Source: Paralichthys olivaceus (lineage: Eukaryota; Chordata; Actinopteri; Pleuronectiformes; Paralichthyidae). Taken from it: 64,000 bases of DNA. Location of the stretch: positions 17,890,501 to 17,954,500 of the forward strand of contig NC_091112.1 in assembly GCF_024713975.1 (NCBI RefSeq), written 5' to 3'. Positions 49,851-61,414 of this stretch are shown piece after piece. Made by a program: the position numbers and the translations under genes. Under the pieces are notes generated by a model. That model had not been told where the DNA came from and ran no database searches. It saw nothing but the letters and a program-made list of their open reading frames with translations. Position 1 is the first letter of the stretch; each line of letters begins with the position of its first letter.

Positions 49851-50276
49851 AACACACACACACACACACACACTGAAAAATAAAGCTTCAAAAAAAAAAA
49901 GTATCTTTATAAAGTCTTATCAAATCAGGGCTCCCCTGTCTTTAAGTTCAAAATGAAGTTCCGGGCTGATTCTTTTGGTTCCTGAGATATCCTGAGTCTG
50001 ATACAGGTCTGATGTTCTTTCCTCCTTTAGAATCATCTTGAGCTTTGAGACAGGGAGGCCAGTCTTTATTTCCAGCATGTCACAAAGTTTCAGCCCTGGA
50101 CTGATGGCCTCCATGAATGCTTCAGTGACGTCTCATTCAATGTGACCTCTGCAGAGTTGTCCTTCTACTGCACGAGGTTGGTGCACGACAATTCCTGTCC
50201 ACTCTCACCAATATGGTCACTTCAGGCACTACAAGTTCATTCACAAGAGGGTCGGACATGTGCAGTTTTCCAGTAT

Positions 50277-50640
50277 AGCTGCTTTCAGACATGCACTGAA
50301 CTCCGGAGACTCTCCCCGTTTTCTCCAGAGGAGGTGTAGGTGCGAATGAAAATGTCCGAGTGAGAGCCTATGGAGTTTCTGCTGACATTTTCTCCTGGCC
50401 CCCCTGGTAGAAAGCCTGCAGAGAGTCAGCAGAAGTGGATGTGAGAACACAGCAGGGGATCCCCCGCAAGTGAGTGGGGGTGTTGATGACATTTCTAACA
50501 CGCGACAGACACAAAAATAAAATAAAAAATCCCAAAGAAAGCAGATCTCTTCCAGTGCAAAAGCAGTATCATTCACGTGTTCACATGCATGTGGTTTCCT
50601 GCTTTAGCCTGCTGCCCCCTCACCTGAATCCTTCTCGCTC
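50277..50640 (-). mobile_element. MITE family A, copy 5
   Basis: The left end GCTGCTTTCAGACATGCACT is the best-kept terminus of the family. The right part, read as the complement, gives ATTCAGGTGAGGGGGCAGCA as in copies 1 and 2, so it is inserted in the opposite orientation. CACTCACTTGCGGG-like sequence in the middle also recurs in copy 1. Confidence 0.65.
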
Positions 50641-50779
50641 CTCTTTCCGCCCACTTCTCACCCTTCATGCTCTAAATAACATTAAACCTTAAAGAAACGT
50701 TAAGTAACCTTAAACTGTTAAAATGGCAGAGTTTTAGCATGAAATGACAGCTGGTTATCCTCAATTCTGTTTGAATATT

Positions 50780-51375
50780 GCTGAAGTGCACGCTTCCTCC
50801 TTGTGTCTGCTGTGTGGGTGTGTGAGTGTCTATGGTTATGAGGGCCTTCTGGTTCAATATCATCATTGTGAGGACATTCTGGCTGGTTCTCAAACAAGGA
50901 CTGTCTGAGTTAAGATTCAGGTTAAGATGAGGGGAAAGGATAAGACATGTGTTTTTCATAGTTTTGGTTTAAATGAATGAACAGAGGAAATGCACCATTT
51001 CCATTCTAATTTGTTATTTTTGTTTTTTTTATGGGAAAACTGGAGGTTCCGGATATCTGGATATCTGGCCTTCGATTCCACCCTGTTTACCTCCTGAGCC
51101 ACAGTCGCAGTGTGTGTGTACAGCTATCATTTTAAAGCCCTTAAAGAGTGGGGGCATTTAGGGGAAGTGAGGACCTTCTGACTCACCTCTGATGAGCTGC
51201 TTCAGGGTCAAGACTTGCTTTAATAGTTAGGGCTAGAAATAGGTTGAGGTTTGAGTTAGGGTTAGGGTTAGACACTTAGTTTTGATGGTTAAGATTAGGG
51301 TAAGGGGAGAGGAAATGCATTATGTCAATGAGTTTCCTCAAAACTCTAAAGAGACAAATGTGTGTGTGTGTCTCA
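50780..51375. repeat. Dispersed repeat with telomere-like GTTAGG units
   Basis: GTGAGGACATTCTGGCTGG (about 50868) and GTGAGGACCTTCTGACTC (about 51167) are related blocks. Then GTTAGGGTTAGGGTTAG lies at about 51256-51272 and GAGGAAATGCATTATGTCA at 51310, ending in a TG run (51359-51371). It matches a dispersed repeat I recall from teleosts, not a chromosome end. Confidence 0.6.
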
Positions 51376-54300
51376 GGCTTATCAGCAGTCAAACACCCAG
51401 ACAACCTTATTTGCATGACACATTTTATACTGAGGGTAAATGCTGTGAAGTAAATCTGACAAAGCAGCGGGACGAGGCGTCACCTTGTGTTATGTTTACG
51501 ACGCGGATTATTGACAGTAGGTCTGGCGACACAAGTAACTTAGTGCTGCTAAAGCACACATACAGGAAGAAATGATATCTGTCCTTATCCAGGTTGAATC
51601 TGGTCCAAATCTATTATTATCCTGGTGGTTATTCTGCAATCTGCAGGTGAACTGACTGACCCCCGTCCCCTTAAAGAACAGAGAAAAGAGCCAGAGGTTT
51701 GTGACAGCTCTCAGGAAAGAATGGATCCATAAGAAACTCTCCCTCCAAAGAGACATGATTCCAATACTACTGTGTCTCTTCAGAATTAAATGCATTTCAA
51801 CTTACTAGAGGAGGTTGTGTAAAGTGTATTCATGCTCACTTCTCTGTTTTAAACTCCAAACTGTTTATATTATTATACATGTTTATTTGGGGCGCCAGGA
51901 CAAAACGATCACTAGCAGCCCCGTGTTGCAAAAATTGTGCTTCCGAAATCTCTTGATGTCGATTCCGCAGGAAACGAGACACTCGCCACATCTCCTGTGC
52001 CAAACAAAGCAGAAGCCCTTTTTAACGGGGACACTGAACATCACACAGTCTGTCTGTGGGCAACATGTTCTTCTGTCAGAGGTTCGTCTTCTGCAGCATG
52101 TTTTACATCCACGCGTGCTCTGTGCTGCTTCACACAGTCTGAAGTTATATCCACAAATATGATCCCAAATGTGTTCGTGTTAGTTCTTACTGTTGAAAAT
52201 TGAGAACAACTCTCTGTGCGGCACGGACCACCGAAGAGCATGACGGGTAAAAGGGGGCGGGGTCTGCGAATTGCTGCTGCGTTCAGGTCATGTGGGTAAA
52301 TCGACTGGAACCAGGAAAACAACCATCTATTGACCCACTGCAAACATCTCGGAGAATTGTCTGATACATGACGGTTATAAACACCACATTGTGCTAAGTA
52401 TTTTATAATCTATAAATTAAAGAATCCCTTTTTCTGAAAAAAATTCAACAAGATAATCCTTTTGAGTTCCACTATTTGGATATTTGCAGTGTTACAGATA
52501 ATAAGTCAGTAATGAGTAAGTGAATGGAGAGAAAATTATTATTGCACAGTTAAATTTGTTGGAACAAATATACTGAGATATATAAGGTCCATATGGTCTA
52601 TTGAGAGTTTTAGATATAACGTTTTTTTATGAGTTTTTTTTAACTTCCAGAATCCCAGACACATAACTGAGGATATGATTCAGAAACAGGTAACACAAAT
52701 TATGTGTTCTGTTAGAATGTCTTTTCTGAAAGACGTGATAACAAAAGCTACCTCTTCACGCATATAAAACAGTTTCAATTTTAAGGACATCCATTGCATC
52801 CAAGTACAGCTCCCAGCTAACTCTGTGTGCTCGACTATTTTATTTCCCTGTGGACCTGATTGTAGAAATATCTCTCCCCCTAGTTATTAAATCACAACTG
52901 AACTAATCTAACTTTCTTTGGGTGAAAGGTGGCACTATAGACTCAGCTCAGTCTTAGTAAAAGCATGACCTTTTCTAAATGTGTATCTTGACCACAGTAT
53001 ATAAATTCATAATAACCAATCTAGGTCATGGTGATGCTCCTATCTGTCAGAAGAGGGCGCCAAACCCTGTGAAAAGAAAAACACAATGAATCCAGCCAGG
53101 CCAAGCATCACTCATTGGGCACCCATTTATTTTTTTTTACCAATCAATAAAATCACATCAAATAAATGAATCTCTTATACATAATATATAAAATAAATAA
53201 CATTTATTCAATAAAGCTGTGAAATGTGACCATGGGGCTCGGGTATAGTTTTGTTCCAGGTACCATCCTGTGGGACAGAAGCCCGATCAGCGGGTTGGTT
53301 TGATCATTCCAGTGGATAATGTAAAATCATTAAAGGGACAGTTCAACATTTTGGGGAAATTGGCGTGTCCGCTGTCTTTCTGTGAGTGAGAGGAGAAGAT
53401 CAGTATCGATATTAAGGTTTGTTTGTGGGATCCTCTCATCATCTTGCCCTCAGAAAGAACAGGAAAAGGCATATTTCAAGAAAAGTTGAACTGTTCCTTT
53501 TTAGCTTCCAGTAAGAGAGAGGACTGTGAATGTGGACGGAAGATTTGCATTTGTACAAGTACACACGTTTTATACATTTTGAATCATTGTTGGGTATTGA
53601 GGCGCCCACTACTGGATGATGAGAAATAAGCACATTTCTTCCTGTATAATGAGTCCTTCAAAAAGCAAATTGTTCATGTGTTTCCAGAGTTATCCTTTAC
53701 ATTTAACCAGGCCCCTGTCTTCACTCTGATCAGTGCAGTACTGCAGGGATGGGAACCAGGCTGGTCGGAGAACAGTTTGCTGAGTCTCAATGTACAAATG
53801 TAAACAATATCATACAATGTAACCCTGTTTACATGAGAGAGCAGAGTGAGGAAGGTAGTTGTAGTATTAAACACAGTCAGACTTGCTGTAACACGGAGAT
53901 TCTGGACAGATGAGTCCTCGACTTCACCCCGAACATAAGATGGTAATGTCTGATTGTCAAACAAACAGAAAACATGTATCACATATAGTTACACTGTATT
54001 TAAACCTGACTATAACATGTGACCAGGGAGAATACAGTGTGAACCTGTACAGTTAAAGTAACATTAAAATAAAGGGATGGTGCAAATATTTTACAATACA
54101 TTCCTTACTGAATACTAAGATGCAACCAAAGCATTTATTAACTCAAGAAAAAATGTAGGCTTGATCACATGAATGCAAAGTACGAACAGAACGCATATAA
54201 TCTCTTGCTGTTTACAGTGTGTTTGTGAACAAGATGCCGGTGAAAGGTGATTAAAGTGTGTGAGGAGAGGTGAGTGCTCAGGCCAAGTGTACTGTAGTCT

Positions 54301-56275
54301 ATTGTCGGCTCATAAACACCAGATTAATGGCGCAGTAAAGAGACTCCAGAGACTTGAGAGCATACGCCATCGTCTGTGTTAAAGGTAGTTATTGCTGTCA
54401 TGTGCAGTGTTAAATCGTGTGTAGACATGCCTTCATCAGAAATTCCTCTCACTGCTAAGAACAGCAAGCTGACCATCACAGGAATCTGAGATTTTGAGAA
54501 TAAAGTCATGTTACAAGAATAAAGTCGTGATCAGCCTGTCGCCTGTGTTAAAATCAGGCATGAGGACCATGTTAAGTTAAACTTTAGTAAAGGTTTCACA
54601 AATAATGAAATACCTTTGTCACATCAGCACCGTGTTATCAGAGGTATCCAGACTTTAAAAAGATTGGGCAAGAATCAATGTCTATTCTGAAGTAAGGAAT
54701 AATTTTCTAATTACACTATGAGTTCAATATTCCTTCCATTAAATGTATGACTTTATTCTTTCAATATTACGTGTACTTATTGAAATAACATGACCTCATT
54801 GTTGAAAAATCGCTTCCTCGTTACGGCCCTTATACGTCTTCGTTCATTACTTGCTTATCAAAAGAATTTCAGGAACTTAAACAACAGTTTTCCACATGAG
54901 ATTTGTATTTATGATGATGTGATGGAGATCAGATTTTCATGATTAAGAACAAGCATTTTGATAACTAGCTTAGCATAGAGACTGGAAGCAGGGGAAACTG
55001 CTCCCACAGAAGGTGGAACAATATACATCTTTAAACAGCTCTATGGTAACGCATCATCTCAGTTGTTTAATATGGACCCAAACAGAATTATAAAAATCTC
55101 TATATTTTAGAAATAGTTGCATGTTATAACCCTCTCATTTGATTTTTATTGATGCCATGTGTAGTTATTCGTTCTTTTCAGGCACAATTTTACCACACAT
55201 GGTGATGTCACTGGCAACAGCCGGCAATTCTAATGGCTGGAGACAGCTAGGCTTGCTGTTTACCCCTATTCTAAGCTAAGCTAGGCTAATGGTTCAAGAT
55301 TCTTACTTCACACACAGACATGAGGCAACACATCAATTTCTTAGTTACCTCTCAGAGAGAAAGCTAATGAGCGTAATTCTCAAAATGTTGAGCTATTATT
55401 TGGAGGCCCTGATGAATGAGCAGTGAAAGATGCAACAACATGTGACACAGGTCTCTTAATAAAAGCCAATCCAGGAGCAATGTTTCTGCATATTTGCTGC
55501 ATGGCTCAACCCCCCCGGACATTATTAGCTTCTGCAGTTTATCATTAATGTCGGATCACCAGGTTTGACTAATGTTTCCCAGGCCTTCGACTTGGAGGTG
55601 AGACTTGAACCCACAATTCCTCCTCTCTGTCAACTCCGAAACACAACATAAAGGGGAGCAACACATCCATCCATCTAATTAATGAGTCCATCACCACCTC
55701 GGACCTGAATGAGCGTAGAATAAAAGAAGTGGTTGTTTGATTAAGCTACAAACAACAGTCGATGAAATCAAAACTCCTTTTTGTTCTTTATCAAACACGT
55801 CTTTACAAATACTGACGACACAACAAAAGGTCAGAGAGATCACTCGTTTGATGTTGATGTCTTGCTCCGGTTGATGCTATAATACAAATACCTAAATAGG
55901 ACCATCTATCCTAATTACAATGACCTATCTTTATGTGTACACCTTAACTAGAAATAATCTCTATTTTTCTTTACAAAACATTACTCAAGTATTCACAGAA
56001 TGATCCAAATTTGAAGTCAGTTTGGCGTTAGTGCACGTACAGCTTACATGAGCAGGGGGGAGCACATTGATTTCATATGGTGACACTTATTGTTGAGTGC
56101 ACTGTGTCTGTTCACGATATTAAGTAAATAGCTTTTAGTGACCTTTCAGCTTCCATCTCTACAGACTTCACTATTATTTACAATATTACAGACACATAGG
56201 ATTGCAGGCAAAGCGTTGCACAAAGTTTGACAGGTAGAAACCACACACTAGTGAAGGTGGAGTGATGCCCGGCCG
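51376..56275. other. Intergenic stretch and probable rab42 3' UTR
   Basis: No coding exon seen. The right part below 56672 is likely rab42 3' UTR of unknown length; minus-strand AATAAA occurs at 55145-55150 and 54752-54757. A GC-richer stretch at 51.9-52.4 kb is unassigned. Confidence 0.5.
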
Positions 56276-56315
56276 CAGTATCATCAGTATCCTCAGTATC
56301 CTCAGTATCCTCAGT
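56276..56315. repeat. Short tandem repeat, CAGTATCCT units
   Basis: About four 9-bp units, CAGTATCCT, with one variant unit at the start. It lies roughly 350 bp below the rab42 stop codon, so it is likely in the rab42 3' UTR or just beyond it. Confidence 0.8.
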
Positions 56316-56672
56316 AGAACATCATCTCCAGTGCTATAAAAAGGAGTACTGACTACACCCTCAGCCCCAAGACCCGATCACCTCTACACGCTTTTCTGTT
56401 TTTTGACCTAAAAGGTTCAAAACAGCTTGTCTCGTGCCACAACGTATGAATTTAAAAACACAACTTGTTTATAAGATACACACCAGGATGTTCACTGACC
56501 CCCTCTGTTTGAAAAGAATCTCAGGCATCCCACACACAGAGAGGGCACGAAGCACAGGGTGAAGAAGTGATGGATGGTGGTTATCATGGGGTGCTGAGCC
56601 CTGATGGACGGCTGTGAGACATGGCGAGCTCTAGGTGGGACGGGACAGTGTTTGGACACAGAGAGATGTCAG

Positions 56673-58670
56673 TCAGCAGTGGCAGCCCTTCTCAGCGGAC
56701 GCCGTAGCCAGTTCCTCCTCTTCGGCCGGGTAGAGGACCTTAGCAGTGAGGCCGCTCTTCACACCATCCCATCCGTCGCGGGTGACGATCTCACCCATCT
56801 TCATCAGCTCGTAGATGTCTCTGGTCAGCAGCTCAAAGGCCCGGTCCACGTTGCTGTTGCACTTGGCCGAGGTCTCCACGTAGCGGATGCCCAGGTCGGC
56901 CGCCAGGTGCTCCGCCTCGTCCCGGGTCACCTTGCGGTCCTTGTTGAGGTCACTCTTGTGGCCGATGAGGATGTAGACCATGTGGTGAGGTAGGATGTGC
57001 TCACTCACCTCCTTGTGCCACTCCCTCACATGGTCAAAGGTTTTGCGATTGGTGAGATCGAAAACTAGCAGCCCGCCCACAGAGTTGCGGTAATATGAAG
57101 TTGTAATGGACCTGGTGGGTAGAAAGACATGTTATTAAGTGAAAGTAAAATCATCTTTGACAGAAATAGTAATCGTGGCTTTGCCACTTTGAAATGTCGG
57201 ACAATATTGATGAGCATCCTCCATTACAAGATCCATAACCGTTTTTATGATTTGTGGCTCAAGTATGGTTCAAAATGTACTTCAGAAAAGTACAACAGTC
57301 TCAAGTCAGTCAAGACCAAACTTTAATTCTTTAAGGTGTTACCGCGTATGACAGCAGAACATCATGTTAATATTTCCATTTGTTAAATTCATTTTTATTG
57401 TTCCAGGATCATTGGTCTAGGGAGTTGAATCAAATCCAGAACCAAATGAACCTTCCAGATGTGCTGCATCTTTTCTAATGCCTTTAACCACAAATTGTGC
57501 AGCTTTATTTGGTTTTGTCTAGAGCTCCCACAGCTAACAAGTCACCCAATAGAATACTGACTGAATATTAACTGAAAATTTAATGTTTTTTGTCGTTTGT
57601 AGGTGTTTCATCATAAACACAGGAGCTGGCTTTGGTTCATATATGGTAGCTTTTAATTGCCCTGGTGGATATAAATAAAAGCTGGTAAATTCCATTAGTG
57701 ATTTTAATGATAGACCACAAACCAGACTGTAAAGGATCACTGGGTCCCTCAAAAGAGTCTTGGACAATTGGCCACCTGGGACAACAGTATTGGAACACAT
57801 GGCCACACATGTCTTATTCATCCACTGATTTACTAATCATCAGTTTATTTCATAGACACGTCTCACAGTCAGACCTGTTGAAGCAGAAGTGAAACACTTG
57901 AGAGTGGTAAAGCCTTTAGGAAAACACCCTCAGAAGCTCCAGCTTCAAAACAGAATACAGATCTGAGAGCTGAGGCTGCTGTTCCAGAAATGCTTCACAG
58001 GAAATTATCCCTGACAGCAGTGCCACATGAAACACAACAAGCAACAGGGCAGATGAATGCAAGAAGAAAAGATAATAGATGAGGATACAGAGCTGTCATC
58101 TTTGTGTTGCCCTGGAGACCGTGGTACTGTACCAGGGAATCAAACTGGGGCCTAGATGAGAGGAGGATGCCCATCATCCGTGAATGGATGCAGTGATGCG
58201 ACTCGATTTTAACAGGGCATCATAAGATCCAGGCCTTTATAATCTTCTGAGCCTTCTCACCACTGTCCACATTACATCACAATGATAAACTGAACGGCTT
58301 TATTTCAAATACAGGGCTTCGTCTTTTGAAATACGACAGCAAGCCAAGGCCTCTCCATTATTTATCGAAGGGAGGCTCGTGATCCATATATTTCAAATCG
58401 GAATTGTTAAATCAAAGCTTGATTCCTCCCTCGCCACCTCACCACTCGATCCTACCTGAACCGCTCCTGACCAGCCGTGTCCCAGAGCTGCAGCTTTATC
58501 TTCACCCCGGGCTCGATGTCCATCGAGCGGGCGTAGAAATCTACCCCGACCGTGGGATCCGCCACATCGCTGTAGATACCGTCCGTGAAGCGCTTCAGCA
58601 GAGACGACTTCCCCACGGTGGAGTCCCCGAGCAGGATGATTCTGAACTGGTATTGCCACAAAATATCCAT
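56673..58670 (-). CDS. rab42: Rab GTPase of the RAB39/RAB42 type, two coding exons
   Basis: This is a small GTPase of the Rab family, acting in vesicle traffic at membranes after C-terminal prenylation. The exons are 58456-58670 and 56673-57111, joined at a CAG/GTAGG donor and CCACCAG acceptor inside Arg72, giving 217 residues. Visible motifs: P-loop GDSTVGKS (15-22), switch I DPTVGVDF (38-45), switch II WDTAGQERFR (63-72), HKSDL in place of the usual NKxD (123-127), ETSAK, and C-terminal CHC for geranylgeranylation. HKSDL and the TRDIYEL, DGWDGVKSG segments are typical of RAB39/RAB42. I chose rab42 over rab39 because of its place between gmeb1 and snhg12, as in human; by sequence alone it resembles both. 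The start MDILWQYQF is the first ATG in frame; the frame stays open upstream but has no earlier ATG. Confidence 0.92.
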
Positions 58671-58840
58671 GGCATGACTAGCAGGGACGGAACCGGCGGA
58701 GTGTCTCGGTGTGACCTGAACAAAGCCCCGAGCGGTGTGTTTACATGAAGTCCCCGGCTGCTGCTGCTGCTGCGGCTCCCGCTGCTCCTGCTGCTGCCGC
58801 CGCCTTCTGCTCAGGGAAGAGACGCGGGGCACGGTGGGTC
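58671..58840 (-). promoter_or_regulatory. rab42 5' leader and promoter with CAG-rich tract
   Basis: Upstream of the rab42 start codon the minus strand carries broken runs of CAG and CGG triplets (about 58755-58810), in a local GC-rich block. It is probably 5' UTR and core promoter. The block faces the snhg12 promoter about 650 bp to the right, so the two genes are head to head. Confidence 0.5.
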
Positions 58841-59164
58841 ATGTGACGGGGTTTACCTACGATCCGCCACCGCGAAACCTGCTGCAGCCATGAATCAGGG
58901 CGATTGTGTGTCGTTGGGAACAGGGTGAGAGATTAGCTGGATTTGAAGTCATGGGAAATGCAGGTTTTCATTGTTGGACACAGGGAGTTCTTTGTCTGGA
59001 TGGAGTGGCACGTTCAGTCTGTGGGATATCAACACGATCAAAGCCACATGACACAGATCAGTCCTTGATCACTTTACTGCAGTTTAATGGAAACTACACG
59101 AGGAAGAGATGGTGCTGTCCGTGGTTCTGAAGCTTCAAAGCCCCATTTCCATATACACCCCCCC

Positions 59165-59165
59165 A

Positions 59166-59262
<97 letters not shown>
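59165..59262. repeat. Perfect CA microsatellite, 48 units
   Basis: Uninterrupted AC from about 59167 to 59262, the longest microsatellite here. It lies between the head-to-head rab42 and snhg12 promoters, about 250 bp above the snhg12 start. Confidence 0.99.
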
Positions 59263-59264
<2 letters not shown>

Positions 59265-59454
59265 ATGTGTGAATTACTCTCTATGTGCACAATCCATCAC
59301 TTTCTGTTAAAACACGTGTTGGAGGAAACGTGAGATAACTGTTCTCCGTTGATTTTGAAAGTGTCCACAAAGATAAGAAGACAACAAGCGATCGTTCAAA
59401 AAAAGGAAAAGTTGTAGGAATACATATCCCGTCATGCAAGAGGTCCGCGTGACC

Positions 59455-59520
59455 TGTGTGAACCAATCAGCGGGCGCTAGCGTGTATAAAAGTTACGGGA
59501 GCCTCCTTTCTCTCTCTCTT
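59455..59520 (+). promoter_or_regulatory. snhg12 core promoter (CCAAT, TATA, 5'TOP start)
   Basis: AACCAATCAG at 59461-59470, TATAAAA at 59485-59491, then CCTCCTTTCTCTCTCTCTT from 59502. Transcription probably begins at a C in this pyrimidine run, 20-30 bp after the TATA box. TOP starts are the rule for snoRNA hosts and ribosomal protein genes and link their RNA to growth signalling. Confidence 0.75.
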
Positions 59521-60258
59521 CCTGTTCTCCTCCAGGCAAAGGATCGGACGACTCTTAACTATGGTGAGGCCTCAACCAGCGTCTTCTTCTGAAGCAACAC
59601 TTCCTTCAATACTTTTATTCGTGTTTAATCTCCTGCTTTAAACAATGATGTTAAATGTAGCTGGCTAACCCCGAGGAATGCTAAGAGCGTTAGCGGTTTA
59701 GCTAACTGCTAACACGTGTTGTCAGCTGTAAGCAGAGGGCACTAGTTTCTAAATCAAACCACAGATTGAACTTTATTTGTGTTAAATCAAACCAGCTAAT
59801 GTTAACACGTGTTGGAATTTGCCATGAATGATGTGCCTTGCCTATGCTAAGTGTTAGCATGAGTGATTTTACTGCGTGTGGACCACGTGGCTGGTTTCTG
59901 ATCGAATCTTACCACACGACGATTCTTCAGAATACAAGTGAAACTTTTATCCCTGCTCTAGATGGGCACTAACTTTACCAATGGAGAACGTTGGCTTATA
60001 TACTTGAATCGTTTTTAGCAAACGATGCAAGTAAGTGGTCCCCTTCAGTGTGGGCCTCTAAGGTTAAGTCATACATGCAACTAGTTACGCTGAATTTGTT
60101 TAGTGCAACGTTTTCTATGGAGTGATTTATAACATAATGACTTGATCAAGCTGCTTAATGTGGATCGATCTGCTCTCTACAGACTCAACCGGAAATGGCT
60201 CCACCAAGTGTCTTCGACCGTGGCTGTCTGCGAACATCACAGGTATTATTTTTTAATA

Positions 60259-60396
60259 CTGATCTGTCGATGTGGCGGGCTCCCATCGAAGCCGTTCATG
60301 TTCTCATGTAGCAGTGAACGGTCATCAGGAAGCCTAGATGATGACTTTCACCGACGGTCGCTGTTCAGTTTGAAAATAACTGCTACAGCAACATTA
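60259..60396 (+). ncRNA. H/ACA snoRNA candidate in host intron 2
   Basis: Outer stem CTGAT/ATCAG (60259-60263 with 60324-60328) with an inner hairpin CCGTTCA/TGAACGG, then AGATGA (60336-60341) fitting the H box pattern ANANNA. A second hairpin contains GCTGT/ACAGC around TCAGTT/AACTG and ends one base before ACA (60391-60393). The layout fits an H/ACA RNA; the lower part of the second hairpin is less clear. Confidence 0.5.
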
Positions 60397-60559
60397 AGGG
60401 GAAGGACATTTGGTCTCAACATGTTGGACTAATGATTAACAATCAAAAGTTATAAGTGTTAACACTTACCCCTGTGTCTGCAGGCGCTGCTGAGAGTGAG
60501 AAGACAAAACACAGACTGCATCTCTTGCTGGTAAGTTATCTGGCCACGTTACATATACC

Positions 60560-60685
60560 TAGTCTTGGCTGTGATTACAAACTTGCCCTCACTGACTCTG
60601 TCTGATTGAGACAATTATTTCCTGAGCCACTCCTGCATAACACATTTCTAGGAGATGGTTGCAGCAGCGTCACATGTTGACAGTA
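60560..60685 (+). ncRNA. H/ACA snoRNA candidate in host intron 3, weak
   Basis: Intron 3 is 175 nt. It holds a possible H box AGACAA, a hairpin CTCCT/AGGAG flanked by CCA/TGG, and ACA triplets near 60671 and 60680. The fold is less convincing than in introns 2, 4 and 5. Support comes mostly from context, since the human host carries three H/ACA RNAs. Confidence 0.35.
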
Positions 60686-60792
60686 TTCTATTCTGCTCTC
60701 CTCAGGTGACCATGGCTGACCTCACGAGTGACTGCATGAGGACTGCTCATGTCATGGTAAGTTAAGTGTCTCATTAACTGTGCAGTGTAAAT

Positions 60793-60922
60793 TGCAGCAT
60801 GCTTTAAGGACCTGGGCTTGTCTGTAGTCAAGGTGCTCCAAGTGCATGCAAGAAAATGGGATGGTCTTTGACTGTTATGGCCGTTTTTTTGCCATCAGCA
60901 GCCACTCTACTGTCCTACAGAT
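60793..60922 (+). ncRNA. H/ACA snoRNA candidate in host intron 4
   Basis: Two hairpins in the H/ACA layout. The 5' hairpin is closed by GCATGC (60797-60802) and GCATGC (60844-60849), followed by an H-box-like AGAAAA (60851-60856). The 3' hairpin has lower stem GGATGGT/ACTGTCC (seven pairs with wobbles), an internal pocket, upper stem ATGGC (60877-60881)/GCCAT (60891-60895), and ACA at 60917-60919 just after the stem. Probably one of the three H/ACA RNAs (SNORA16/44/61) of SNHG12; which one I cannot say. Confidence 0.65.
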
Positions 60923-61068
60923 GAAAGTCTCATGATACTAACGGCACATTGTTTCTCCAGGAATCATTCTGAATCAGACCTGAAGTCTGCTGTCGTCAGG
61001 CTGTGTGGGCTCTCGAACCTTCCTGGTTCTCAAGGTATTAAAAATTCATTATTTTGACTTGTGTTGAT

Positions 61069-61140
61069 CTGATCTATGATGACCACTTAACAATTATGAG
61101 GACTGTTGGATGAAGCTTGCGGATATGGGACTGAGATCAG
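61069..61140 (+). ncRNA. snord99: C/D box snoRNA, SNORD99-like
   Basis: In intron 5 of the host gene. Terminal stem CTGATC/GATCAG (61069-61074 with 61135-61140) directly encloses box C ATGATGA (61076-61082) and box D CTGA (61131-61134). The sequence before box D, TTGCGGATATGGGA, is complementary to CCCATATCCGCAA. I recall CCCAUAUCCGC in the conserved part of large-subunit rRNA, and the fifth base before box D faces the A of CCCA. Directing 2'-O-methylation there fits the known role of SNORD99 (28S A2774), though the target match is from memory. Confidence 0.8.
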
Positions 61141-61414
61141 CCCTATATTATTGTATTGAGAGAAGGCTATTGAATTACACTAAATGTATTTTGTTATTAC
61201 TTTCAGGTACAGTGATGTGTTGGGCTGTGCAAAGTGGAGCGTTGGTGCGCTTAACATGTCCGGGTGAACTGCTACAGGCAACCTGTAAAGAGCAACGATT
61301 TCAAGTTGTTGAAATACAATTTGAGTCAACCAAGCATGTTGGATGGTTGTCATACCTTCCATGAACCTTAAATGTGGATTTTTTTTTTCTTGTATGCAAT
61401 AAAAGAAAACAACA

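Noticed and set aside
51256-51272. Interstitial telomere
   Set aside because: Only about three hexamers, embedded in a dispersed repeat.
58671-58832. N-terminal extension of rab42 rich in Gln and Arg
   Set aside because: The frame is open upstream but has no ATG; MDILWQYQF agrees with the normal start of RAB39/RAB42 proteins.
59074-59333. Open frames of His-Thr and Cys-Val repeats
   Set aside because: They are translations of the perfect CA microsatellite.
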